Below are positions 47,031 through 55,546 of a stretch of 64,000 nt of DNA, one piece after another. Numbering within the stretch: the first letter of the stretch is position 1; every line of letters begins with the position of its first letter. The position numbers and the translations under genes are program-made. The DNA is taken from assembly GCA_035577985.1 (NCBI GenBank), contig DATJZY010000176.1:1-64000 (forward strand), written 5' to 3'. The DNA comes from Candidatus Eisenbacteria bacterium (GTDB lineage: Bacteria > Desulfobacterota > Binatia > DP-6). The notes beneath the pieces are model-generated. The model was not told where the DNA came from, searched no databases, and saw only the letters and a program-made list of their open reading frames with translations.

Positions 47031-47033
47031 AGT

Positions 47034-47633
47034 CTACTGGACGCGCTGGAACGCCGGGCGGCTGGTGCAGCGCGTGAGCCACGCCTGGACGGCCGGGAAG
47101 GGCGCGAGATCGATGCCGGCGAGCGGCGCCCAGGAAAGGACCGACGCGACGTTGAGATCGGCGACGCCGAAACCGCCGCCGAGCAGGTACTCGCGTCCGG
47201 CGAGCGCACCTTCGAGGACGCCGAGTGGCTTCCTCGCGCGCTCGGCTGCGTCGTCGGCCTTGGCGGGGTCGCGCTGCGCGGCGGGGAAGAACATGCGATG
47301 GAGCAGCGTGGTGAGGACCGGCTCCTCGAGCTCGGTCATGGCCCACACGCTCCACTGGAAGGTCCGTCCCTCGTCCTCGACGCTCTTCGGCCACAGACCC
47401 TTGTCGTATTTGCGGGCGAGGTAGAGGTTGATCGCGAGCGACTCGAAGAGAACCGTGTCGCCGTCCCGCAGGGCCGGAACGTGCCCGTTCGGGTTGACCT
47501 TCAGGTAGTCGGGCTTGCGCGTGTCTCCGGTCGCGAAGTTCGTCTTCACGTTCTCGTAGGGCACGCCCAGCTCCTCGAGCATCCAGAGCGAGCGCATCGT
47601 GCGGGAGCGGGGAACGCCATAGACGGTGATCAT
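47034..47633 (-). CDS. Glutathione S-transferase-family protein
   Basis: This 199-residue protein has an N-terminal thioredoxin-like domain. YGVPRSRTMRSLWMLEELGV carries the Ser/Thr active-site region, NPNGHVPALRDG the cis-Pro and FESLAINLYLARKY the glutathione-binding Glu-Ser. The C-terminal helical domain ends GVADLNVASVLSW. It is probably a detoxifying or catabolic GST. It is convergent with the epimerase gene and separated from it by the inverted element pair. Confidence 0.88.
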   Translation of the reverse strand: MITVYGVPRSRTMRSLWMLEELGVPYENVKTNFATGDTRKPDYLKVNPNGHVPALRDGDTVLFESLAINLYLARKYDKGLWPKSVEDEGRTFQWSVWAMTELEEPVLTTLLHRMFFPAAQRDPAKADDAAERARKPLGVLEGALAGREYLLGGGFGVADLNVASVLSWAPLAGIDLAPFPAVQAWLTRCTSRPAFQRVQ

Positions 47634-47646
47634 GTGTCGACTCCTT

Positions 47647-48894
47647 TCATGCCTGTGCCTCGGACGCGATGCCGAAGTGCTGCTGGTAGTTGGCGTAGCG
47701 CCGCCGCTCGGCCTCGACGTCGAGCCCGGCCGCCCCGAGCGTGTAGGTGTGGCGGCCGTGCTTCTCGGCCGGGTTCTGGGCGAGAAAACGGCGCATGCGC
47801 GCCTCGGCCTCGTCCGAGAGCGTCATGTCGAAGTGCGCGTAGATCTGCCGCACCATGCCGATCTGGTCGCGCATGAACTCGGCGAAATGCACGTCGTACA
47901 CCTGCGAGGCCGGGAGCGGGCGCTCAGTGCGCACGCGCATCGTGTGCTCGAGACCGCGCGCCAGGCGCCGCGTCCAGTCGTCGGCGATCTCGCGCGGATC
48001 GATCGCGTCGGAAGCGAGGCTCCGCAGAACCGTGACGAGGCTTGCGAGCGATGCGGCAACCTTCAGGGGATCGCGGTGCGTCTGCACGATGCGCGCGTCG
48101 GGATATACCGTGATGAGCGCGTCGAGCGCCCACAGGTGCCCGGGCGACTTCAGCGCCCAGCGGGTCGCCGGTGCCTTCCACTGCAGGTACTGGAGCTGGC
48201 GCCGATGCGACCGGTACACCCAGACGAGATCGGTCGACTCGAGCCAGGCCTGGTAGCTCGGAACGCGATGGGTCGTGTGGTTGATGAGCGTCGCGAAGTC
48301 GTGCGCCGTGAGTGCGACGCACTCCTGGGGCAGGAGCGCGCCCATGGGGTGCATCTTCTTGAAGTCGGGCAGGACGCGGTCGACCCCCGCGAAGTGGCGC
48401 TCGACGGCGGCGATGCGCGGGTCGGTGTCGAAGGTGACGGCGTCCGGCGGCGGCCACGGGTGCATCACCTCCCACGTCATCGGCACGCGATTCGACGGGT
48501 CCTGGGCCATGAGCTCGTGCAGGATCGATGTGCCGGTGCGGGGGAGCCCCAGGATGAAGAGCGGGGCGGTCACGGCTCCCGTCGCGATCTCCGGATGGCG
48601 GCGGTGCTCGTCCTGCATGTGCAGCCGGTTCTCGAGCAGTCGGACGATGTCCTTGCGCGCGGCGATGCGACCGATGAGCGTCAGGTTGGCCTCGGTCTCG
48701 AGCGACGCGAGGAGCCGCTGCAGCGGATCGCGGAAGGCGTCGTCGCCGAAATCGTCGAGGCCGGCGCGGCGCGATGCCTCGGCGAGCAGTGACGCCTCGT
48801 CGAGGCGGACGAGCGGCAGGCCGAGGGCGCGGAGCGCCCCGCCGGCCGCGTTGACGACGCGGAGCCCGAGCGGCTTCTGCGGAGGGGCGAGCAC
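47647..48894 (-). CDS. Sulfotransferase-family protein
   Basis: This 415-residue cytosolic-type sulfotransferase has the PAPS 5'-phosphosulfate loop LGLPRTGTSILHEL near residue 120 and the 3'-phosphate motif RIVQTHRDPLKVAASLASL. It transfers sulfate from PAPS to an unknown acceptor. The start is uncertain: GTG 48894 is used. CTG 48909, overlapping the upstream TGA as CTGA, would give the natural-looking N-terminus (M)SAEPVLAPP. It follows a serine acetyltransferase gene on the same strand. Confidence 0.85.
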   Translation of the reverse strand: MLAPPQKPLGLRVVNAAGGALRALGLPLVRLDEASLLAEASRRAGLDDFGDDAFRDPLQRLLASLETEANLTLIGRIAARKDIVRLLENRLHMQDEHRRHPEIATGAVTAPLFILGLPRTGTSILHELMAQDPSNRVPMTWEVMHPWPPPDAVTFDTDPRIAAVERHFAGVDRVLPDFKKMHPMGALLPQECVALTAHDFATLINHTTHRVPSYQAWLESTDLVWVYRSHRRQLQYLQWKAPATRWALKSPGHLWALDALITVYPDARIVQTHRDPLKVAASLASLVTVLRSLASDAIDPREIADDWTRRLARGLEHTMRVRTERPLPASQVYDVHFAEFMRDQIGMVRQIYAHFDMTLSDEAEARMRRFLAQNPAEKHGRHTYTLGAAGLDVEAERRRYANYQQHFGIASEAQA

Positions 48895-48905
48895 CGGTTC
48901 TGCGC

Positions 48906-49790
48906 TCAGCGCCGTGGTCCGTCCTCGAACGTGATGTGGCTGCCGGGCGGCACCGACTCGACCAGCCAGACGTTGCCGCCGATCACCGAGCCGGCGCCGA
49001 TCACCGTCTGCCCGCCGAGGATGGTGGCGCCGGCGTAGATCGTGACGTTGTCCTCGATGGTCGGGTGGCGCTGCTTGCCGCGCCCCGCGGGACCGCGCTC
49101 CACGCTGAGCGCGCCCAGCGTGACGCCCTGATAGATCTTCACGTTCGCGCCGATGACGCAGGTCTCGCCGATGACGACGCCGGTGCCGTGGTCGATGAAG
49201 AACGAATCGCCGATCTTCGCGCCCGGATGGATGTCGATGCCGGACAGGGAATGTGCGTGCTCGGCCATGATGCGCGGCAGCATCGGCACGCCGCGCGTGT
49301 GCAGCTCGTGCGCGATGCGGTGCACGGTGATCGCCTCGATTGAGGGATAGCTGAAGATGATCTCCTCGACGCTGTTCGCGGCCGGGTCGCCCTGGAAGGC
49401 CGCCAGCACGTCCTTCGAGAGCCGCGTCCGGATGGTCGGGATGTCGCGGAGGAGCTCGACCGTCACCGCCTTGGGCCACTCGGCCGCCCGCGGCTCGCCC
49501 GCCGTCCGGAAGCCGACGTAGCTCACGGCGCGCCGGATCTGCTCGACCAGGATCTCGTAGGCGGGATAGAGGTGCGAGGCCACCGTGAAGCGCAGCTTGC
49601 TCTCGTCGAGCGAGCCGGTGGCGTAGTAGCCCAGGTACATGGCGGCCTTCAGGTGCGTCAGGGCCTCGATCACCTGGCGCTTGCTCGGCAGGGTCGCGGT
49701 GCCGAGGCTGTCGATCAGCCGGCCCCCGCCGTAGCTCGCCGCGACCTCGGTGATGACGTCCTCGAGCTCGCTCGGGTGCTGTGCGCTCAT
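48906..49790 (-). CDS. cysE: Serine O-acetyltransferase (EpsC/CysE type)
   Basis: This 294-residue protein has a helical N-terminal domain and a left-handed beta-helix of hexapeptide repeats: IHPGAKIGDSFFIDHGTGVVIGETCVIGANVKIYQG in sequence. The catalytic Asp/His lies in FIDHGTGVVIGET. It makes O-acetylserine for cysteine synthesis. The extended N-terminus marks the EpsC subgroup. No cysK is nearby, but a sulfotransferase follows directly, so a sulfur-metabolism link is possible. Confidence 0.9.
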   Translation of the reverse strand: MSAQHPSELEDVITEVAASYGGGRLIDSLGTATLPSKRQVIEALTHLKAAMYLGYYATGSLDESKLRFTVASHLYPAYEILVEQIRRAVSYVGFRTAGEPRAAEWPKAVTVELLRDIPTIRTRLSKDVLAAFQGDPAANSVEEIIFSYPSIEAITVHRIAHELHTRGVPMLPRIMAEHAHSLSGIDIHPGAKIGDSFFIDHGTGVVIGETCVIGANVKIYQGVTLGALSVERGPAGRGKQRHPTIEDNVTIYAGATILGGQTVIGAGSVIGGNVWLVESVPPGSHITFEDGPRR

Positions 49791-49905
49791 CTGCGGACTC
49801 CTCCCTGACCGTCGGGGCGGCGTGCTAGCTAGCCGCTGCCCGTACCCCGGGCAAATAGGGCTCGCAAGCCCGACGGACTTGGTCTACGCTCGGGACGTGC
49901 GAGCG

Positions 49906-50205
49906 ATGCTCGTCGTGCTGCTGCTGGCCGGTGCGCCGATCCTGTTCGGCGAGCGTGCGCGCGCGACCGAGCAGGCGATCGTCCCGCTGACGCCGCCCGG
50001 GGAGCAGCAGGTCGCTCCCATCGGCCCTGCCGCGAGCGGCCAGGTGGTCCAGGGCGTGGCGCCCTCGCAGGAGCAGGGCATCGGTCCAGTGGAACCGCCG
50101 ACCGAGAACGAGAAGGCCGCCTCGACCGCCGGCAAGGTCACCATCGGGGTGCTTGCGGCGGTGGTGTCGATGGCCGCCATGGCGGCCCAGCTGCTCCTGC
50201 TCTGA
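49906..50205 (+). CDS. Small exported Pro/Gln-rich protein with C-terminal membrane helix
   Basis: This is a 99-residue protein from ATG 49906 (GTG 49897 is also possible). It has an N-terminal signal sequence (LVVLLLAGAPILFGERARA), a Pro/Gly/Gln-rich middle (LTPPGEQQVAPIGPAASG) and a hydrophobic C-terminus (VTIGVLAAVVSMAAMAAQLL) that would insert in the inner membrane. The family is unknown. It is divergent from cysE. Confidence 0.6.
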   Translation: MLVVLLLAGAPILFGERARATEQAIVPLTPPGEQQVAPIGPAASGQVVQGVAPSQEQGIGPVEPPTENEKAASTAGKVTIGVLAAVVSMAAMAAQLLLL

Positions 50206-50358
50206 CCCCTTGAGCCCGGGGTGGATTTGGTCAGGTCGATAAGCTAAGCACCGTCCGTCTGGGCTGTTTCTCGCTGCCCCCTCGGGTGGCGCCATACCGG
50301 CCCGACGCGCGCGGTGTGCTCGAAGCTCGCAGTGCACTCGCCGCCCGGACGTGAGGTG

Positions 50359-52299
50359 ATGCTCCAAAGTCCCGAAGCCGAGATCGTGCAGCCGCACGAG
50401 ATGATCGACGAGGTGCGCCGCGTCGCGCGCGAGCGCTTCGGCCTCTCGCGCCTGCATCGCGAGCAGGAGCGCGCGATCCTCTCGGTGCTCGGGGGCAGGG
50501 ACACCCTCCTCATCCTGCCGACCGGCGGCGGGAAGTCCCTCTGCTACCAGCTCCCGTCCGTCCTGTTGCCCCGCCCGACGGTCGTCGTCTCGCCGCTGCT
50601 CGCGCTGCTGGAGGATCAACACCAGAAGCTCGTCGAGTACGGCATCCCGGCCATCCGTCTCGACAGCACGGTCGGCGTGACCGAGCGGCGCGAAGCGCTG
50701 GCGCGCCTGAAGGACGGCGGTTCGCTGCTCGTCCTCACCACGCCCGAGACGCTCGCCGGCAACGAGCTCGGGAGCCTGCTCGAGCAGAACCCGCCGGGCC
50801 TCGTCGCCGTCGACGAGGCGCACTGCATCTCGGAGTGGGGCCACGACTTCCGCCCCGCCTACCTGGCGCTGGGCCAGCGCGTCGCGAAGCTCCAGGCCGG
50901 CCACGTGCTGGCGCTGACTGCGACGGCCACGCAGCCGGTCCGCGACGACATCATCCGCTACCTCGGCCTGCGCGACCCCGAGGTCATCGTCGCCTCGCCC
51001 CATCGCCATAACCTGGTCTTCGAGGTGCGGCACGTGCGCGGCGACGAGAAGCTGCGCCAGCTCGCGAAGCTCGCGCGCCGCCTGCCGCGTCCGGGCATCA
51101 TCTATTGCTCGACGACCAAAGCGGTCGAGGACGTGTGGCTCGGGCTCCGCCTGATCAAGATCCCCACCGCCCGCTACCACGGCAAGATGACCGACAAGGA
51201 CCGCACCGAGCACCAGGCGCGGTTCATGCACAAGGGCAAGCGCATCGTCATGGTCGCGACGAGCGCCTTCGGCCTCGGGATCGACAAGCCGGACATCCGC
51301 TACATCGTGCACTACCAGGCGCCGGCGTCGCTCGAGCGCTACCTGCAGGAGGCCGGCCGCGCCGGACGCGACGGGCATCAGGCCCGCTGCATCCTCCTCT
51401 TCGACGAGAGCGACCTCGCGATCCAGGAGCACCTGCTCGCGCTCTCGCGTCTCTCGCCGGCCCTGCTCGGGAAGTTCGGGCGCGCGATCGCCGCCTACGC
51501 CGGCGAGGACCGCGACGCCAACATCGAGGAGCTCGCGCTCTCGGCCGGCATCTCGCAGCGTGCCGCCACCTCCATCGTGACGGCGCTGGTCGAGGCCGGC
51601 ATCGCCGAGCGCGTGGGCGATCGCGTGCGGGCCCTCGGCGAGCTCGACACGCTCGTCGAGCGGGTCGAGAGCCTGCGCTCGCGCTTCGAGGTGCTGCGCC
51701 GTGAAGACGATCGGCGCCTGCGCGCGATCAGCGAGTACGCCAACGAGACGGGCTGCCGCAGCCAGATGTTGCGGCGCTACTTCGGCGACGTCGATCCGCG
51801 TCCGTGCGGTCGCTGCGATCTTTGCCGCGCGAACGGTCTCGCCGAGCCCGGTCGCGGCCGGCGCCGCCGGCGCCGGGGTCGCGGCGGCGACCGTCATCCG
51901 GCGCCGGTTGGGGGGCAGCCGTCGGGTTCGCCGGAGCAGCCGCTCGCCGCGCAGGGACGCCGGCCCGAATCGCACCACGACTTCCCGGACCCACGCCGGC
52001 GCCGCCGGCGCCGGCGCGGTCGCCGCGGTGCCGGAGACGGTGCTGCCCAGCCGCAGGTGGCGAAGCCGGTGGCGCCGCCCCTGATGGTCCTCGAGCCGCT
52101 CGGCGCCGACGCGGACGAGCTAGCGGCCGAGCTCGGAGCACCCGGCCTGCCACCCCTCGCCGGCAGCGACGTACCGCCGCCGATACCCGGGCAGCAGCCC
52201 GGTCATCACCCCGGGGGCGGTCGCCGGCGCCGTCGCCGCCGCCGTCGCCGCGGCCACGGCCAGCATCCGGCCGCCGCGGCCACACCCGCTCAGACGTAG
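50359..52299 (+). CDS. recQ: RecQ-family ATP-dependent DNA helicase with Arg-rich tail
   Basis: This 646-residue superfamily 2 helicase has motif I TGGGKSLCYQ, DEAH box VDEAHCISEWGHDFRPAY, LTATATQ, FGLGIDKPDIRYIVH and QEAGRAGRDG. A winged-helix-like region and a four-Cys zinc patch (GCRSQ...CGRCDLC) follow. The HRDC domain is replaced by a long disordered tail with three arginine-rich blocks near residues 499-512, 546-559 and 619-633. The function is DNA repair and restart; the tail probably binds nucleic acid. Its stop overlaps the convergent permease gene by 10 bases. Confidence 0.9.
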   Translation: MLQSPEAEIVQPHEMIDEVRRVARERFGLSRLHREQERAILSVLGGRDTLLILPTGGGKSLCYQLPSVLLPRPTVVVSPLLALLEDQHQKLVEYGIPAIRLDSTVGVTERREALARLKDGGSLLVLTTPETLAGNELGSLLEQNPPGLVAVDEAHCISEWGHDFRPAYLALGQRVAKLQAGHVLALTATATQPVRDDIIRYLGLRDPEVIVASPHRHNLVFEVRHVRGDEKLRQLAKLARRLPRPGIIYCSTTKAVEDVWLGLRLIKIPTARYHGKMTDKDRTEHQARFMHKGKRIVMVATSAFGLGIDKPDIRYIVHYQAPASLERYLQEAGRAGRDGHQARCILLFDESDLAIQEHLLALSRLSPALLGKFGRAIAAYAGEDRDANIEELALSAGISQRAATSIVTALVEAGIAERVGDRVRALGELDTLVERVESLRSRFEVLRREDDRRLRAISEYANETGCRSQMLRRYFGDVDPRPCGRCDLCRANGLAEPGRGRRRRRRGRGGDRHPAPVGGQPSGSPEQPLAAQGRRPESHHDFPDPRRRRRRRRGRRGAGDGAAQPQVAKPVAPPLMVLEPLGADADELAAELGAPGLPPLAGSDVPPPIPGQQPGHHPGGGRRRRRRRRRRGHGQHPAAAATPAQT

Positions 52300-53495
52300 C
52301 GAAGCGCGTCCGTCGGCGCGAGCCGCACGGCACGGCGGGCCGGCCAGAGCCCGGCGAGAGCGGCCAGCGCAGCGGGGAGCACGATCGCACCCGCGAGCAG
52401 GCGCACGGTGAGCAGGAAGATCGGCGCGCCCAGCCGCTCCGTCACGGCGTTGAGCGCGCTCGCGACGACCATGCCCGTGCCGGCGCCGAGGAGGCCGCCC
52501 GCAGCACCGATCGCCGTCGCTTCGAGCACGAGCGCGCGCACGACCTGCCCGCGCGTCGCGCCGACGACGCGCCGGAGCCCGATCTCGCGGCGTCGCTCGA
52601 CGACCGCGGTCACCATGGTGTTGGCAACCGCGAGCGCGGCGACGACGAGCGCGACGATCGCGCTCCCCAGCACTAGGGCCCGCAGGAAGACGAGCGCCCG
52701 GTCGACCTGCAGACGCGCGTCGGCCGGCGAGAGGACCGACACGCCCGACACCTGCTCCCGCACCCGCGCGGCCACGGCTTCGGGGTCCTCTCCGTCCTTC
52801 CAGAAGGCGGCCGCCGCGGTCGCGACCGGCAGCACCTTCGAGCCGGGCACCAGCGCCAGCCGACGGAGCAGGGGCTCGCTCTCGACCAGGAGCTGCTCGG
52901 CGATCGGGAAGGGCATGAACACGAAGCTGTCCGGGCCCGTGAAGGTGGGCTCGAGCACCCCGATGACGTCGAAAGCCCGTCCGCGGACGGTCAGCGTCCC
53001 GCCGACCGCGAGCCCCGTGCTGCGTGCGACCTGACTGCCGATCACGACCTCGTCGGCGCCGGGGCGCGGAACGAGCCGGCCGGCGGCGACGCGCGGCGGC
53101 CCGGTCGAGCGGTTCATCCACAGCCGCTCGACGTCGATCCCGAACACGAGCGGCGCTAAGGTGAAGGGCAGTGGCGGCGGTCCGTCGCCGACCGGGAACA
53201 TCACGATGGGCGCGACGGCTTCCACGCCCGGAACCGCCTGCAGGGCGGCGAGCTGATCGGCCGACACGAGCCCTCCGCGCGTGAGGCCGCCGGTCGCGCC
53301 CCCGCTTCCGGCGCCGCTCACCGTGATCTGACCGGTCGCGAAGTCGCGGCCGCCACGGACGAGGCGATCCATCTTCTCGCTGAGCGCGCCCAGGAGCACG
53401 AGCGCGGTCACGCCGATCGCGATCCCGGCGCAGGTGAGCGTGGTGCGCAGGCGACGCCGGCCGAGCTCGCGCAACGCTGCCCGCAGGCCGTCCAT
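52290..53495 (-). CDS. MacB/FtsX-type ABC transporter permease
   Basis: This 401-residue protein has an N-terminal membrane helix (TLTCAGIAIGVTALVLLGAL), a MacB-like periplasmic core domain of about 220 residues, and three C-terminal helices (ALVLGSAIVALVVAALAVANTM and following). NTMVTAVVERRREIGLRRVVGATRGQ is the conserved FtsX cytoplasmic loop. It would pair with an ATPase in lipoprotein or peptide export, but no ATPase gene is adjacent. It is divergent from the heparinase-like gene. Confidence 0.85.
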   Translation of the reverse strand: MDGLRAALRELGRRRLRTTLTCAGIAIGVTALVLLGALSEKMDRLVRGGRDFATGQITVSGAGSGGATGGLTRGGLVSADQLAALQAVPGVEAVAPIVMFPVGDGPPPLPFTLAPLVFGIDVERLWMNRSTGPPRVAAGRLVPRPGADEVVIGSQVARSTGLAVGGTLTVRGRAFDVIGVLEPTFTGPDSFVFMPFPIAEQLLVESEPLLRRLALVPGSKVLPVATAAAAFWKDGEDPEAVAARVREQVSGVSVLSPADARLQVDRALVFLRALVLGSAIVALVVAALAVANTMVTAVVERRREIGLRRVVGATRGQVVRALVLEATAIGAAGGLLGAGTGMVVASALNAVTERLGAPIFLLTVRLLAGAIVLPAALAALAGLWPARRAVRLAPTDALRYV

Positions 53496-53597
53496 TCGCG
53501 GCTCGCTTAGTCGACGGGTGTCCGCGCTGCAACATGCCGCAAAGAGTCGACGCGGCGCCGAAGGTGCGCTACAACCGAGGTCGTCAGGGGAGGTGAG

Positions 53598-55544
53598 GTG
53601 GTGGAGCTCGCGAGCATCGAGGGCGCGCGGCGCGACAAGTCCGGGGCGACGACGTTGCCGGGCCGGTTGCGCTCGGCGCTCACCGCGCGTGGCTGGGTCC
53701 GACGACCCGAGCCGCGGGTCCGCTTCGGACAACCGGTGTTTCCGGGGGTGGCCTCGTTGGGCCCCGCGCAGCGGGACGCCGCCGCGGCGTTCGTCGCCGA
53801 GGCCGCGGCGGTCCGCAAGGGAACCGTCACGCACCTCGGCCGGAGCGTCCGGTTCGGGAAGCAGGTGGATTGGTTCCCGCGCGGCACGAGCCCGGCGTGG
53901 CAGCAGGCCCTCAACGCGCACGACGAGCTGCTCGCGATCGCCGTCGCCGGCGCGACCGCGGCCGACCCGGCCGAGCGCCGCGCCTGGTACGACCTCGCGA
54001 AGGGATTGGTGCGCGACTGGATGCGCCAGGTGCCGGCGGGACACCCCGTCGCCTGGACTGTCCCGCCGCTCGCGCGACGGCTCCGCAACCACCTCCTCAT
54101 GAGCGCGCTCTTTGCGACCGAGCTTCGCGGCGACGTCGAGACGCGGCGCGAGCTGCTGGTGAGCCTCTACGACCAGGCGGGCGCGCTAGTGGCGGCGACC
54201 GCGAAGCACGCGCCCGGCCCGTGGCTCGTCGCCGCCGGCCAGGCGCTGCTGCTCGCCGGCCGGTTCTTCGACGGCATGGAGGCGCGGAGCTGGATCGAAG
54301 CCGCGACGGTGCTCCTCTGGGGCCGCCTGCGCGATCAGGGACGCGACGACGGTGCGCAGGAGAGTCGCTCGCCGGGCTGGCAGGCATTCGTCCTCGCCGA
54401 GTACCTGGGCGTCCTCGCCATCCTGCGCGCCGACAACGACGACATCCCGGTCTGGGGTCGCAAGCACGTGAAAGGCATGACCGACGCCCTCGCGCGCATC
54501 GTCCAGCCGGGTGGCCTCCTTCCCGAGTTCGGGCCGACGCCCGTCGACGGCACCTGGCCCGTGGCGGAGCTCCTCGCGACGGCGGCGGTCGTGCTGCACG
54601 ATCCGGCTTTCGCGCAGGCGCCGGAGCTGCCGGGCATCTGGCCACTCCTGCTGCTCGGCGAGAGCGGCCGCCGGACGTACGCCGGGTTCACCCGTTCGGG
54701 CGAGATCGTTCCCGAAGCGCGCGCGGTGCGGCGCACGGGCTATTACGTGCTGGCCGGCGGGCCCGGGGACATGATGGTCCTCGACGGCGGCGCACACCCG
54801 TGCTCGGACGGATCGGCGGTCTTCGGCTACGAGCTCGCCGTCGGCGGGCTGCCGCTCGTCGTCGGCTCGCGCGTGACGCTGGAAGAGGATGGGGCGGTCC
54901 CCGGGCACGCGCGCACGCGACGTGCCCGCAACGTGCTCGTGCCGGCGCGCCTCAGCGGCGAGCCGGAGGGCGAGATCGAAGGCCGCTTCACCGTACGCGA
55001 GGGCGTGCAGTACTTCCTCGGGACGGCCAAAGGCTTCGCGGGCCTCGGCGCCGACATCCAATACCGGCGTCGGGTGTTCTGCCTCCCGGGTCGCTTCTGG
55101 TTCGTGTGTGACGAGATCACGGGCCGCGGGACCTTTGCCGGCGAGACGCTCGTCCACTTCCATCCCGACGTCACGGTGCGCGCGGCGTGCGCGGGGAAGC
55201 CGGTGGTCACGATCGCGCGCTCCGGGGCGTCGGCGGTCTCGGTCCTCGTCACCGGCGTGCGCAGCGTCGGCCTGGTCGGCGGAGCGACCAAGCCCGACAC
55301 GCAGGGATGGTACGCGACCGCCCCGGGCGTGTGGGCGCCTGCCCCCGCCGTCGTGCTCCGCGTGAACGGGTCGCTGCCGCTCACGATCGCCTACGCGCTC
55401 GTGCCGGGCGAAGAGGGCGCAACCGGCGAGATCGCGGTGGAGAGCGACGCCTTCGAGCTGCGCGCGGGTGTACGACTCGGCGCCACGGTCTACGAGATCA
55501 CGGCCGTGCAGGACGAGGTCGGGCTTCTCGTCCGACCCGCCTGA
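53598..55544 (+). CDS. Heparinase II/III-family protein
   Basis: This 648-residue protein has an N-terminal alpha/alpha-toroid region (about 60-350, with NAHDELLAIAVAG and WTVPPLARRLRNHLLMSALF) and a C-terminal beta-sandwich (DGGAHPCSDGSAVFGYELAVGG onward), the layout of heparinase II/III lyases. There is no obvious signal peptide. Such genes often sit in capsule or exopolysaccharide clusters beside asparagine-synthase-like genes, as here, where the next gene begins 2 bases after this stop. I infer a role in modifying or trimming a surface glycan. Confidence 0.8.
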   Translation: MVELASIEGARRDKSGATTLPGRLRSALTARGWVRRPEPRVRFGQPVFPGVASLGPAQRDAAAAFVAEAAAVRKGTVTHLGRSVRFGKQVDWFPRGTSPAWQQALNAHDELLAIAVAGATAADPAERRAWYDLAKGLVRDWMRQVPAGHPVAWTVPPLARRLRNHLLMSALFATELRGDVETRRELLVSLYDQAGALVAATAKHAPGPWLVAAGQALLLAGRFFDGMEARSWIEAATVLLWGRLRDQGRDDGAQESRSPGWQAFVLAEYLGVLAILRADNDDIPVWGRKHVKGMTDALARIVQPGGLLPEFGPTPVDGTWPVAELLATAAVVLHDPAFAQAPELPGIWPLLLLGESGRRTYAGFTRSGEIVPEARAVRRTGYYVLAGGPGDMMVLDGGAHPCSDGSAVFGYELAVGGLPLVVGSRVTLEEDGAVPGHARTRRARNVLVPARLSGEPEGEIEGRFTVREGVQYFLGTAKGFAGLGADIQYRRRVFCLPGRFWFVCDEITGRGTFAGETLVHFHPDVTVRAACAGKPVVTIARSGASAVSVLVTGVRSVGLVGGATKPDTQGWYATAPGVWAPAPAVVLRVNGSLPLTIAYALVPGEEGATGEIAVESDAFELRAGVRLGATVYEITAVQDEVGLLVRPA

Positions 55545-55546
55545 CG

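Noticed and set aside
46700..47033. An insertion sequence or toxin-antitoxin pair in the gene-free spacer
   Set aside because: There is no transposase or plausible small open frame, only the inverted hairpin units.
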